64,000 nucleotides of DNA from Hoylesella pleuritidis JCM 14110. GTDB taxonomy: Bacteria; Bacteroidota; Bacteroidia; Bacteroidales; Bacteroidaceae. The notes under the pieces are model-generated. The model worked only from the letters and a program-made list of their open reading frames with translations, made no database searches and had not been told where the DNA came from. Shown piece after piece: positions 46,063-55,960 of this stretch (position 1 is the first letter of the stretch; every line of letters begins with the position of its first letter). Position numbers and translations under genes: made by a program. Location of the stretch: positions 43,373 to 107,372 of the forward strand of contig NZ_BAJN01000010.1 in NCBI RefSeq assembly GCF_000613725.1. The letters are read 5' to 3'.

Positions 46063-48878
46063 ATGAAGATACAAAAGGGCTTTTGGGCCTTTCTTCTTTA
46101 CATCTTGTTGCCCGTCGTGTCAGCAGCACAGACGGTGCAACAAGATGGTACTTATCGTATGGGTAAGTTGAAGAACGGCCTGACTTATTATATTCGGCAT
46201 AACGGAAAAGAGCCGGGCATTGCCGATTTTTACATCGCCCAGCGCGTGGGTTCTATCTTGGAAGAGCCTCGCCAACGCGGATTGGCTCATTTCTTAGAGC
46301 ATATGGCCTTCAACGGAACGGTAAATTATCCAGGCAAAGACGGTAGGTTGGGTATCGTTCCATGGTGTGAGACCGTGGGAATTAAGTTCGGAACCAATCT
46401 GAATGCTTATACCAGTGTCGACCAAACTGTTTATAACATCTCCTCGGTGCCCGTTAAACGTGAGGAAATCCTTGATTCTACGCTGCTCATTCTGCACGAC
46501 TGGAGCCACTATTTGCTGTTAACAGATAAGGAAATAGACAAAGAACGTGGCGTGATTCACGAAGAATGGCGCACGCGAAGAGCCGGAAAAGCCACTCAAA
46601 GAATGTTGGAACGCGTGTTGCCGATAGTATACCAAGGTACGAAATATGCTGACTGTCTACCCATCGGTCGATGGACATCGTCGATAAGTTCCCTTACAAG
46701 GACCTGAGAGACTATTATCAGAAATGGTATAGGCCCGATTTGCAGGCTATTATCGTTGTAGGTGACATCGATGTTGCCCGTATCGAGACTAAGATTAAGC
46801 AGCTTTTCGGGTCGATTCCGATGCCGAAGAATCCCGCAAAGCGTGTGTATTATCCTGTAACTGATAACGAGCGGATGATCGTTGCAGTAGACAAAGACCG
46901 TGAACAACCTATTATCCTGGCCAGTCTTTATATGAAACACGCCGCAACGAGCGATGATCAGAAGGTTACAGTGCGTTATTTGCGTGACGGATACATAGAA
47001 AACCTCGTCGCATCGATGCTTAATGAGCGACTCAGCGAGCTGCAACACCGTACTGATCCGCCTGTGTTGAGTGCCACAGCACGCACCGGACAGTTCTTGG
47101 TTTCGCGTACTAAGGATGCTTTTTCGTTGTCGTTCGGTTGCCGACAAGAGAACATTCGCGGCTCGTTCGATGCTGTTCTGACCGAGAGTGAGCGTGCCCG
47201 TCGTTACGGTTTTACGTCGGCCGAACTCCAACGAGCTAAAGCCATTCGCCTGAAAGCGGCCGAGCGCTTGTTCAAAGAGCGTGATATGCGCAAGAACGGA
47301 TACTATGTGCGCACGGCATTAAGTCATTTCCTCGAAGCAGAACCGATGCTTTCGGCCGAAGAAAATCTGCGACTCATAACGCAGTTCGATTCACAAGTGA
47401 CGCTCGCCGATGTCAATGCGGCTGCCAAAGCACTGATTTCCGACCGCAATCAAGTACTTACCGTCTATGCACCCGATAAAGAAGAGTTGCACATTCCGAC
47501 CGCTGCGGAGTTTGAAAAATACGTTCTTGATGCACAGGCCCGCACCTACACGTCTTATCAAGAGTCAGCTGTGCCCAAGGAACTGATGACCGAACGACCA
47601 ACGCCAGGTCGTATTTTGTCGGAGCAAGACTATGGGAAGCACGGCGTGAAAGTGCTTAAACTAAGTAACGGAGTTGAAGTTTATGTCAAGCAAACGGACT
47701 ATAACAAAGACCAAATTACGATGCATCTCTATGCTAACGGCGGTACTTCGCTTTATCCGGACAGTGATGTCGTCAATTTTCCGTTGATTACCAACGTTGT
47801 AAAAGATGCCGGAGTGGGGCGCTTCAATGCGTCGACGCTGCGCAAAATGTTGGCTTCCAAGGTTGTCAATGTTTGGCCTTCGATCGACGATCGTACACAA
47901 AGCATCGAAGGTTCATCGTCGGTCAGAGATCTGAAAACAATGATGGAGCTTACCTATCTCTACTTTACGCAACCTCGGAAAGACTCAATCGCTTTCCGAT
48001 CCCTCATCAACCGCATGCGATCGTTCCTTACTAATCGCGAGGCTAATCCCCAAGTAGCATACAACGACTCGTTGCTGGCCATCCTATATGGCAATAGTCC
48101 ACGTGTGCAACCGATGAAACGAGCCTCGCTCGAACGTGTGTCTTACGACCGAATGATGCAGATTTATCGTGAACGTTTTAGCGATGCATCGGGCTTCAAG
48201 ATGCTTCTCATAGGCAATGTAGACCTTGACACGCTTCGGCCTTTGCTCTGTCGGTATATTGCTTCGCTGCCAGCCATGCATCGAAAAGAGACTGCTGCCG
48301 ATACGTATCCGTCTTTTCGAAATGCCGACGAGACGCGACTCTTCCGCAAAAAGATGGAGACTCCCTCGGCACTTGTCAGTATTTTCTATCCTTTCTCAGT
48401 GCCTTTCACGGCCAAAAATGATCTGATTCTGGATGTATTAAAGCGTGTTTTGACCATCGCTTATACTGATTCGGTACGCGAAGAAAAGGGCGGAACCTAT
48501 GGTGTTAGCGTCGGTTCGAGTCTTGAAAAAGATGCAAAGCCTACGGCAATGGTGCGTATTTCGTTCCGCACAGCCCCTGCCAAATATGCCGATCTCATCC
48601 CAATTGTCTATCGACAAGTAGAAAATCTCGCTCTGAAAGGTCCCAACCAAGCCAGCCTGAACAAAGTAAAGGCTTTCTTGCTAAAGGCTTATTCGCAGAA
48701 TATTATTACCAATGAATACTGGTATTACATATTATATAACGAGCTTCGGAACGGTGTCGATTTTCACACGGACTATGAGTCGTTGCTGAAAAGCATCTCG
48801 CCTGCTGACATAAAACAAATGGCTCACACTCTGCTCAATGCTCACCGCCGCATCGAAATTACGATGATGTCAGAGTAA
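46063..48878 (+). CDS. Periplasmic M16 family zinc metalloprotease (frameshifted)
   Basis: Two-repeat pitrilysin-type protease. I chose ATG 46063 over GTG 46057; it begins a signal peptide ending near VSAAQT. The inverted zinc motif is HFLEH: His76, Glu79, His80, with downstream Glu157/Glu161 in KEIDKERG as the likely third ligand at pitrilysin spacing. The second half lacks the zinc motif, as usual. The frame breaks near 46668; one restored base gives IGRMDIVDKFPYKDLRDYY. Restored length 938 aa. Its place at the end of a TonB-receptor operon recalls the FusA-FusC and PqqL systems, where an M16 protease degrades an imported protein in the periplasm. Confidence 0.9.
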
Positions 48879-48916
48879 AAATATTCAAACGGAATAACAT
48901 AAGGAATATAAATAAT

Positions 48917-48966
48917 AAGGGATTTGTATGTAGTTGATTTTTAGATACATACAGATCCCTTTTTAT
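48917..48966 (+). terminator. Terminator of the TonB/M16 operon (part of R9)
   Basis: 16-bp stem with a 13-base loop and T tail, 39 bases after the protease stop codon. Confidence 0.7.
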
Positions 48967-49106
48967 TGAACGGTTATTTGTAATATGATTAGCGGTTAAT
49001 TGCACGGCGATTAACCGCTAATCGTCGTACGTTTAACTGTTAGTTGCAATGTAATTAACGGTTAATCGCAATGCTGTTTGTATGTTGTTGATTAACAGAG
49101 AGATAC
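48917..49106. repeat. 22-bp phased dyad array with terminal hairpin, locus R9
   Basis: Five units with centres 48972, 48994, 49016, 49038 and 49060, all 22 bp apart. On the left is a 16-bp hairpin (48917-48932 with 48946-48961, one G-T) followed by TTTTT, which probably terminates the M16 operon. TTTGTATGTTGTTGATTAACAG lies on the right. Confidence 0.87.
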
Positions 49107-49476
49107 TTGCTGATAGAAATTCTACCTCTACTCCCTTCCACGTAGGGATGGGAGCGTTATGTTGTTGATGTATTGTAGGTTTTGTTTGCAATATATGTTA
49201 AAAACAATTAGCTGTTAACTGTTAATTCTCGGGTAATATATTGTGCATTATGTATTATGAATTGAATTCTCGTACGGAGTTTCCTGACTTCTTAATTTAG
49301 GAGGCTTGGAAGGATTATCAATTAGGAAAGTGCTCTTATATTTAGGCTTTCCATTGCATTTTGTACGATATGTGAACTTTTTTGTATGGGTAAGACGCTT
49401 CTTTTTCTACTTTTCTGCTTACATTTGTCACACGTTTGAGACGACCGATATTGAATTGAATCAAATTCCCGGAAAA

Positions 49477-50697
49477 ATGAAAATGAGAAACCTGATATGG
49501 ACTTTGCTGTTTCCTATGGCATCTTATGCCGGCGAAATCAGCGTGAGTATCACGAATCCTACGGCTTTACAACGAAGTGAAGTTGTGGAGATTGACGCTA
49601 AACGGATATATGATAAGCTCGGAATCAGTTATGGGTCTGCGCTTATTATTCGGAATGCTTATCGGCAACAGATTGCTTATCAGCTGACAACAGATAGTTT
49701 GTTGCTTGTCGACAGTAAGGTGCGACCGATGGGAACAGTGACTTATACGGTTGTTCCGGGGCAAGCAGTGCCGATGAAAAGTGCTGTTGACGGGCGACTT
49801 TACGCTTGGCGTGTAGACGATTTTACGTGGGAGAACGACTTGGGAGCGTATCGTGCTTATGGTCCGGCACTGCAACGCACGGGCGAAAAGGCTTTCGGCA
49901 TAGATGTTTGGTTGAAATCGGTACCTCGTTTGGTGGTGGCAGAGCGTTATCATAACGTGTTCGTTGCTAACCGACAAGGGGCAGAATGGCGTAAACAAGG
50001 GCGAAATGACGAGGCTGATAGTCTGAAACGGGAGAATTCTTTGCACTTGGATCACGGCAATGGACTTGATTGTTATAGCGTGGGTCCGTCTTTGGGGTGC
50101 GGTGCTCCTGGCGTATTGATCGGCGATAGCATCGTGATGCCCTATTGTTTTCAGCGCTATAAGGTGTTGGAAAACGGTCCGTTGCGTTTCACCGTGGAGT
50201 TTGTCTACGGTAAAACGACAATCGACGGGCAGAAAGATGTTGTGGAACACAGGCGCATCAGCCTTGACAAGGGCAGCTATTTCAATCGTACTACTGTTTG
50301 GTACGAGTATTTACGCCGTCCGATAAGGGTGTGTGCAGGTGTCGTCATTCATTCTGCCGATACGAAAAGCATACGTTTGGGCAAGGATTTTGTGCAATAT
50401 GCGGATCCCACGGACAGTCCTGAACGGCATAGTTTTCAGATTTACGTGGCGGCAGTTTTCCCATATGGGATAGAGAAAACGCGTTTCGTACCGTGCTCCC
50501 GATTGCAAGGCGATATCGCAGGGCACGCTATCGGAGAGAAGATTTTGCGAGAGAATGAACGTTTCGTTTATTATTTCGGTGCAGGATGGACGGGTCGTGG
50601 TGTCGAGAATCAAGATGTTTGGCAACAGAAAATCGACCTGTTCAGACAGAATTTAGTCGCTCCGCTGAAAGTGTCGATAGCTGTAAAGGGAGCCTGA
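49477..50697 (+). CDS. DUF4861 family secreted protein
   Basis: 406-residue protein with an N-terminal signal peptide (start MKMRNLIWTLLFPM at 49477; an in-frame ATG at 49483 is equally possible). The mature protein opens ISVSITNPTALQRSEVVEID, typical of DUF4861, and contains YAWRVDDFTWENDLGAYRAYGPALQ and AGWTGRGVENQDVWQ. Proteins of this family recur in uronate-polymer (alginate, pectin, related) degradation loci; the biochemical role is not established. It is the first gene of the uronate operon here, 64 bases before kdgK. The ~370 bases upstream hold only the end of R9 and a possible -7 element TACATTTG at 49420-49427. Confidence 0.85.
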   Translation: MKMRNLIWTLLFPMASYAGEISVSITNPTALQRSEVVEIDAKRIYDKLGISYGSALIIRNAYRQQIAYQLTTDSLLLVDSKVRPMGTVTYTVVPGQAVPMKSAVDGRLYAWRVDDFTWENDLGAYRAYGPALQRTGEKAFGIDVWLKSVPRLVVAERYHNVFVANRQGAEWRKQGRNDEADSLKRENSLHLDHGNGLDCYSVGPSLGCGAPGVLIGDSIVMPYCFQRYKVLENGPLRFTVEFVYGKTTIDGQKDVVEHRRISLDKGSYFNRTTVWYEYLRRPIRVCAGVVIHSADTKSIRLGKDFVQYADPTDSPERHSFQIYVAAVFPYGIEKTRFVPCSRLQGDIAGHAIGEKILRENERFVYYFGAGWTGRGVENQDVWQQKIDLFRQNLVAPLKVSIAVKGA

Positions 50698-50761
50698 CCA
50701 ATACATTAACTTGTTCGTTTGTCAGCTCGTTGATCATTGTTTAAAATATAAACTCATATAA

Positions 50762-51781
50762 ATGAAAATCGTAACATTAGGAGAAATTATGCTTCGGCTT
50801 TCTCCGGAAGGTAACGGTCGCTTCGTTCAAGCCGATTGTTTTCGTATCATTCCGGGAGGAGGTGAAGCCAATGTGGCTGTCAGTCTGGCTAATTATGGGC
50901 ATCAGAGTTGTTTCGTCAGCAAGTTACCCGAGCACGAAATCGGGCAAATTGCCGTGAATGCACTGCGTCGTTACGGTGTAGATACACAGTACATTGTCCG
51001 TGGCGGGGCACGTGTCGGGCTTTATTATGCAGAGACCGGTGCATCGATGCGGCCGAGTAAGGTGATTTATGACCGTGCTCACGCGGCCATTGCAGAGTGT
51101 GATCCACAGGAATTCGACTTTGATGAAATAATGGATGGAGCTCAGTGGTTTCATTGGAGTGGCATAACGCCTGCACTGAGCAATCAAGCTGCACTGTTGA
51201 CAAGGCTTGCTTGCGAGGCCGCCCATCGTCATCACGTAACTGTAAGTTGTGACTTGAACTATCGTAAAAAACTTTGGACTTCTGAGAAAGCAATCTCTGT
51301 GATGTCTCCTTTAATGCAATACGTGGATGTATGTATCGGTAATGAAGAGGATGCTCAGCTCTGTTTAGGATTCCGTCCTGATGCCGATGTAGAAGGAGGA
51401 AAGACAGATGCCGATGGATATCATCGTATTTTTGAACAGATGATACGGCAATTCGGGTTTCAATATGTTGTTTCAACGCTTCGTGAATCTTATTCTGCGA
51501 CTTGTAATGGATGGAAAGCGCTTATCTTTAATGGTAAAGAATTTTATGAGAGTAAGCGTTATGAGATTAATCCGATCATTGATAGAGTAGGGGGAGGAGA
51601 CGCTTTTTCCGCCGGACTTATTCACGGTTTGCTGACTAAGAAGACTCAAGGCGAGGCGTTGGAGTTTGCCGTTGCGGCTTCGGCTTTGAAACATACGATC
51701 GGCGGAGACTTTAATCTTGTTAGTGAAGATGAAGTAGAGTCGCTTGTTAAAGGGAATGCAAACGGTCGAGTACAACGATAA
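50762..51781 (+). CDS. kdgK: 2-dehydro-3-deoxygluconokinase
   Basis: 339-residue PfkB-family kinase phosphorylating KDG to KDPG in the cytoplasm. Start [17 protein letters not shown], sugar-site [16 protein letters not shown]-terminal [16 protein letters not shown] with the catalytic Asp. The eda gene follows after 20 bases, and kduI/kduD further on complete the route from unsaturated uronate to pyruvate and glyceraldehyde-3-phosphate. The [10 protein letters not shown] opening separates it from the fructokinase-like gene at 38255. Confidence 0.94.
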   Translation: MKIVTLGEIMLRLSPEGNGRFVQADCFRIIPGGGEANVAVSLANYGHQSCFVSKLPEHEIGQIAVNALRRYGVDTQYIVRGGARVGLYYAETGASMRPSKVIYDRAHAAIAECDPQEFDFDEIMDGAQWFHWSGITPALSNQAALLTRLACEAAHRHHVTVSCDLNYRKKLWTSEKAISVMSPLMQYVDVCIGNEEDAQLCLGFRPDADVEGGKTDADGYHRIFEQMIRQFGFQYVVSTLRESYSATCNGWKALIFNGKEFYESKRYEINPIIDRVGGGDAFSAGLIHGLLTKKTQGEALEFAVAASALKHTIGGDFNLVSEDEVESLVKGNANGRVQR

Positions 51782-51801
51782 AGAGAAATATAGGAAATAT
51801 A

Positions 51802-52469
51802 ATGGCAAAGTTTGATAAGATAGAAGTCTTGCAGAAGATAGGTGCAACTGGTATGGTGCCTGTCTTCTATCACAAAGACGTTGAATTGGCAAAGCAGGTG
51901 GTGAAAGCTTGCTATGACGGCGGCGTACGTGCTTTTGAGTTTACGAATCGAGGCGATTTCGCCCACGAAGTATTTGGAAATTTGGTGAAATGGGCTGATA
52001 ATGAGTGTCCTGAATTGGCTCTTGGAGTAGGCTCTGTCGTTGATCCTGCAACGGCGGCATTATATATTCAGCTCGGTGCCAACTTCATTGTGGGGCCGCT
52101 CTTTAATCCGGATATTGCCCCGATTTGTAATAGACGTCTGATACCTTATTGTCCGGGATGCGGCAGTGTCAGTGAGATTGGCAAGCACAAGAGTTGGGTT
52201 CCGACTTGACGAAACTCTTTCCCGGTGACGTTTTGACGCCGAAGATGGTGAAAAATATTATGGCTCCGTGTCCGTGGACAAAGATTATGGCGACGGGAGG
52301 CGTCGAACCTTCGCGCGAAAACTTAGCAGAATGGTTTAAGGCAGGTGTTTTTTGTGTGGGAATGGGCTCTAAGTTATTTCCCAAAGAGCGGATTGCTGCC
52401 GGTGATTGGGCGTATATTACGGAACTGTGCAGGGCGTGTCTTACCATTATTAGTAGCTTGAAATCATAA
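51802..52469 (+). CDS. eda: KDPG/KHG aldolase (frameshifted)
   Basis: Class I aldolase splitting KDPG to pyruvate and glyceraldehyde-3-phosphate. [29 protein letters not shown] (Glu of the active site), [18 protein letters not shown], the Schiff-base lysine in LTKLFPGD and [12 protein letters not shown] are seen. The frame breaks near 52177: one missing base between SEIG and [14 protein letters not shown]. Restored length 222 aa, normal for the family. As printed both fragments would be inactive, because the Schiff-base lysine lies after the break. Confidence 0.92.
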
Positions 52470-52483
52470 GATAAGTAAGTTTT

Positions 52484-53848
52484 ATGAATGTATTCAGTTA
52501 TATAATTCAGTTAGGAGCGAGTGTAATGATGCCGATTCTCTTTACTTTAATCGGTCTCATTATCGGTATGAAGTTTGGTAAATCACTAAAATCTGGTCTG
52601 TATGTCGGTGTCGGTTTCGTTGGATTAGGCATCGTGACGTCTTTGCTGACGACTAATTTTAATGCTCCTTTAAGTAATATCTCTGAGCTTTATCAGCTGC
52701 AACTCAATATCTTTGATATGGGATGGCCGGCTGCGGCAGCCGTTGCTTACAACACAGCTGTCGGTGCTCTTGTCATTCCTGTGTGCTTAGGTGTCAATCT
52801 CTTGATGTTACTCACCAAGACAACACGCACTGTTAACATTGACCTTTGGAATTACTGGCACTTTGCTTTTATTGGTGCTGTAGCTTATTTTGTGATGGGA
52901 GAAAGTCTCTTTTGGGGATATTTTGCAGCCATCATCTGCTATATTATAACGTTAGTCAGTGCAGATCTGATTGCAGGAAAGTTTCATCGCTATTATGAGA
53001 ATTTAGATACCATCTCTATTCCGCAACCTTTCTGTCTGAGTTTTGTTCCTTTTGCCATTGTCATCGACAAGGTATTGAATCTTATTCCGGGTTTCAATAA
53101 GTTGGATATAGATGCCGAAGGCTTAAAGAAAAAGTTCGGAGTGCTTGGCGAACCACTTGTATTGGGCGTTATAGTGGGGCTTCTCATCGGTGTCTTTGCA
53201 CATCAAAATCTGAAAGGAATACTCTTTTTGGGAATCACGATGGGGGCTGTAATGGAATTGATTCCGCGCATAACGAAACTCTTTATAGATGGATTGATGC
53301 CTATTTCAGAGAAAACCAAGGAGCTGATTGACAAACGTTTTCACGGACGTAAGATATTTATTGGAATGAGTCCGGCCCTTGTTATTGGTCATCCTACAAC
53401 GTTGGTAGTGTCTCTTTTACTTATTCCGACTGCTCTTGTCGTGGCTGTTATCCTGCCCGGAAACCAGTTCTTGCCTTTGGCTTCATTGGCAGGAATGTTC
53501 TATCTTTTCCCTTTGGTGCTTCCGATTACTAATGGAAATGTTGTCAAGACCTACCTGATAGGACTTGTTGCAATTGTCATCGGCTTATATTTCGTTACGG
53601 ATATGGCATCCGATTTCACAATGGCGGCCAATGAAGTATATAAAGCTACGGGCGATTCAGCGGCTAAAATACCCGAAGGGTTTGATGGTGGAGCGCTGGA
53701 TTTTGCCTCTTCGCTTTTCGGATGGACGATATATAAACTCACATGTTACGTGAAATACGTCGGTCCGACAGTGCTTGTGGTTCTTACACTTGGTATGATG
53801 CTTTATAATCGCAGACAGATTATTGCAGACGAAAGTCAATCTCTTTAA
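52484..53848 (+). CDS. Orphan galactitol-type PTS EIIC (GatC-like) transporter
   Basis: 454-residue polytopic membrane protein matching the PTS galactitol EIIC family: MFGxAV-like opening ASVMMPILFTLIGLIIGMKFGKSLKSGLYVG, DMGWPAAAAVAY, NYWHFAFIGAVAYF and a conserved PLVLPITNGNVVK. No EIIA, EIIB, EI or HPr gene is in the window, and Bacteroidota generally lack a sugar PTS. Sitting between eda and kduI, it is probably a PTS-independent carrier for a uronate breakdown product (KDG or the diketo forms). That role is inferred from context only. Confidence 0.88.
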   Translation: MNVFSYIIQLGASVMMPILFTLIGLIIGMKFGKSLKSGLYVGVGFVGLGIVTSLLTTNFNAPLSNISELYQLQLNIFDMGWPAAAAVAYNTAVGALVIPVCLGVNLLMLLTKTTRTVNIDLWNYWHFAFIGAVAYFVMGESLFWGYFAAIICYIITLVSADLIAGKFHRYYENLDTISIPQPFCLSFVPFAIVIDKVLNLIPGFNKLDIDAEGLKKKFGVLGEPLVLGVIVGLLIGVFAHQNLKGILFLGITMGAVMELIPRITKLFIDGLMPISEKTKELIDKRFHGRKIFIGMSPALVIGHPTTLVVSLLLIPTALVVAVILPGNQFLPLASLAGMFYLFPLVLPITNGNVVKTYLIGLVAIVIGLYFVTDMASDFTMAANEVYKATGDSAAKIPEGFDGGALDFASSLFGWTIYKLTCYVKYVGPTVLVVLTLGMMLYNRRQIIADESQSL

Positions 53849-53879
53849 ATCCATTTAATTAATAAATCAAGAAACGATA

Positions 53880-54797
53880 ATGAAAAAACTGACGACTTCT
53901 ATTGCTCTCCTGCTTTTCGTTTTAAGCAGTATTGCTCAGACAACAAATTATAATGTCCGTTGGGCGAACCATCCCGCAGATGTAAAAAACTATGATACGC
54001 AACGCCTTCGCAAAGAGTTTCTCATTGATAAGGTGTTTGCGCCTAACGAAATCAACTGGACTTACACGATGTATGACCGCTTCTTGATTGGCGGTGCAGA
54101 GCCTGTTGGAATGCCGTTAGAACTGAATCCCATCGAACCATTGAAAGCTAAGACGCTATTAGAGAACCGAGAGCTTGGCATTATCAATGTCGGCGGCGAG
54201 GGAACGGTTACAATAGACGGAAAGGTTTATAACCTCGGATTCCAAGAAGGAATCTATATCGGTCGCTCCACAGTGGAACATCCCAATCGCATTGTACTTT
54301 CGAGCAAAGACAGTTCGCGGCCGGCTAAATTCTATATGAATAGTGCCGTTGCCCACAAAAGCTATCCGACGAAACTTGTAACACTGAAAGATGCCAAGAA
54401 TATCAAGGCTGGAAGTCTTGCCGGAAGTAATGACCGTGTCATTTATCAATTGATTATCAACGGCGTTGCAGGCGTTCAAACCTGTCAGTTACAGATGGGA
54501 ATAACAGAGCTCAAGACAGGTTCCGTTTGGAATACGATGCCTGCTCATACGCACCTTCGCCGTATGGAGACTTACCTTTACTTTAATGTTCCCGGCGATC
54601 AGATGATCTGTCATTTGATGGGAGACCCCCAAGAAACTCGTCATATTTGGATGAAGAACGAGCAAGCCGTTATTGCTCCTCAATGGTCTGTCCACTGTGC
54701 GGCAGGTACAAGCAACTATACCTTTATTTGGGGAATGGCCGGTGAGAATCTTGATTATGGTGATATGCAAGTCGTCAAGATAACGGATCTGAGATAA
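53880..54797 (+). CDS. kduI: 5-dehydro-4-deoxy-D-glucuronate isomerase with signal peptide
   Basis: 305-residue KduI, isomerising 5-keto-4-deoxyuronate (DKI) to 3-deoxy-D-glycero-2,5-hexodiulosonate. Residues about 25-305 match the ~278-aa enzyme; the zinc ligands are kept in [16 protein letters not shown] (two His and Glu) and WSVHCAAG (His), and FIWGMAGEN closes it. Unusually a typical signal peptide precedes it: two Lys, a hydrophobic core and a likely cleavage site SIA|QTT. It should therefore be periplasmic, whereas the textbook enzyme is cytoplasmic. It follows the EIIC-like transporter by 31 bases. Confidence 0.94.
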   Translation: MKKLTTSIALLLFVLSSIAQTTNYNVRWANHPADVKNYDTQRLRKEFLIDKVFAPNEINWTYTMYDRFLIGGAEPVGMPLELNPIEPLKAKTLLENRELGIINVGGEGTVTIDGKVYNLGFQEGIYIGRSTVEHPNRIVLSSKDSSRPAKFYMNSAVAHKSYPTKLVTLKDAKNIKAGSLAGSNDRVIYQLIINGVAGVQTCQLQMGITELKTGSVWNTMPAHTHLRRMETYLYFNVPGDQMICHLMGDPQETRHIWMKNEQAVIAPQWSVHCAAGTSNYTFIWGMAGENLDYGDMQVVKITDLR

Positions 54798-54804
54798 ATG
54801 AGTA

Positions 54805-54935
54805 AATGAGTGAACTCGTTGGTAAGTAAACGAGTTGGCAAGTGGGTAACAGACAAGTTAACAAATTGACGAATTAACAAGCAAACGAGTTATCCGGAGC
54901 CTTGTTTACTTGTCGGCTTGTCAACTCGTCAACTA
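54805..54935. repeat. Degenerate ACAAGTTNAC-type minisatellite with inverted arms
   Basis: Left part (to about 54892) repeats AACAAGTT/AACGAGTT/GGCAAGT units; the right part (54899-54935) reads CTTGTTTACTTGTCGGCTTGTCAACTCGTCAAC-type units in the opposite sense. Similar units stand at 50706-50735 after the DUF4861 gene. It fills the 152-base gap before kduD. Confidence 0.6.
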
Positions 54936-54949
54936 TAAAATAAATAACA

Positions 54950-55753
54950 ATGGATACTTTTTCAAAAAACTTTTCCTTAGAAGGTAAAGTCGCATTAGTT
55001 ACAGGTGCGGCTTACGGAATCGGTTTCGCCATAGCAGAATCTTTTGCTTTGGCAGGAGCAAAAATTGCTTTCAACTGTCGTGATCAGAAACATTTGGATC
55101 AGGCTTTGGCCGATTATGCAGCCAAAGGTATTGCCGTTAAGGGTTATATCGCAGATGTTACGGACGAAGAGCAAGTAAAAAATCTGGTGGATCAAATCAC
55201 TCGTGAGCTTGGCACCATCGACATTCTTGTCAATAATGCGGGTATAATCAAACGCATCCCGATGGAAGAAATGAGTGTGGAAGACTTCCGCAAAGTCGTG
55301 GATGTAGACTTAAATGCACCGTTTATTGTGTCTAAAGCCGTCATTCCCGGTATGAAAAAGAAAGGTCGCGGGAAGATTATCAACATCTGTTCGATGATGA
55401 GCGAGTTGGGCCGTGAGACCGTTTCGGCTTATGCTGCGGCCAAAGGAGGCTTGAAAATGCTTACACGTAACATCTGTTCTGAATTCGGTGGCTATAACAT
55501 TCAGTGTAACGGAATCGGTCCGGGATATATAGCGACACCTCAAACAGCCCCGTTACGTGAGCTCCAATCTGACGGAAGTCGTCATCCTTTCGACCGTTTT
55601 ATTCTGTCGAAAACGCCTGCCGGTCGTTGGGGAACGCCCGAAGACCTGATGGGACCTGCCGTATTCCTTGCCAGTGAGGCTTCCGACTTTGTCAATGGAC
55701 ACATCCTTTATGTAGACGGTGGCATCTTGGCCTATATCGGAAAACAGCCATAG
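54950..55753 (+). CDS. kduD: 2-dehydro-3-deoxy-D-gluconate 5-dehydrogenase (SDR)
   Basis: 267-residue short-chain dehydrogenase reducing the KduI product to KDG with NAD(P)H. Cofactor loop TGAAYGIGFAIA (TGxxxGIG), NNAG in LVNNAGIIKR, and the catalytic Ser-Tyr-Lys: ICSMMSELGRETVSAYAAAKGG. PAGRWGTPEDLMGPAVFLASEASDFVNGHILYVDGG is the usual C-terminal SDR end. No signal peptide, so it is cytoplasmic. Gluconate 5-dehydrogenase annotation would also fit the family, but the operon favours KduD. Confidence 0.92.
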   Translation: MDTFSKNFSLEGKVALVTGAAYGIGFAIAESFALAGAKIAFNCRDQKHLDQALADYAAKGIAVKGYIADVTDEEQVKNLVDQITRELGTIDILVNNAGIIKRIPMEEMSVEDFRKVVDVDLNAPFIVSKAVIPGMKKKGRGKIINICSMMSELGRETVSAYAAAKGGLKMLTRNICSEFGGYNIQCNGIGPGYIATPQTAPLRELQSDGSRHPFDRFILSKTPAGRWGTPEDLMGPAVFLASEASDFVNGHILYVDGGILAYIGKQP

Positions 55754-55960
55754 ACGCTTTTGCTTTATTGAAACGGCGGACGTGTTGTTGGCTGATCGCC
55801 CGATGAGGTTAATCAAAGTTAAAGTCTAATTTGCATATCCTGTATAGGCAGTTAATTCCTACCAAAAGGTAACTGTATTACGGCTGTGTAACTGCTTGCC
55901 TGATTTACGGAAAAGAACTATCTTTGTACACAAATTCATTTTAAACGAAACAGAAAGATT

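Noticed and set aside
40150..48878. Programmed frameshifting or phase variation in the TonB, DUF6850 and M16 genes
   Set aside because: The breaks share no slippery heptamer or long homopolymer, occur equally in housekeeping genes (aroK, eda, argR), and nearly all need the same +1 base, which fits sequence errors better.
52484..53848. A working galactitol PTS
   Set aside because: No EIIA, EIIB, HPr or EI is present and the neighbours are uronate enzymes.
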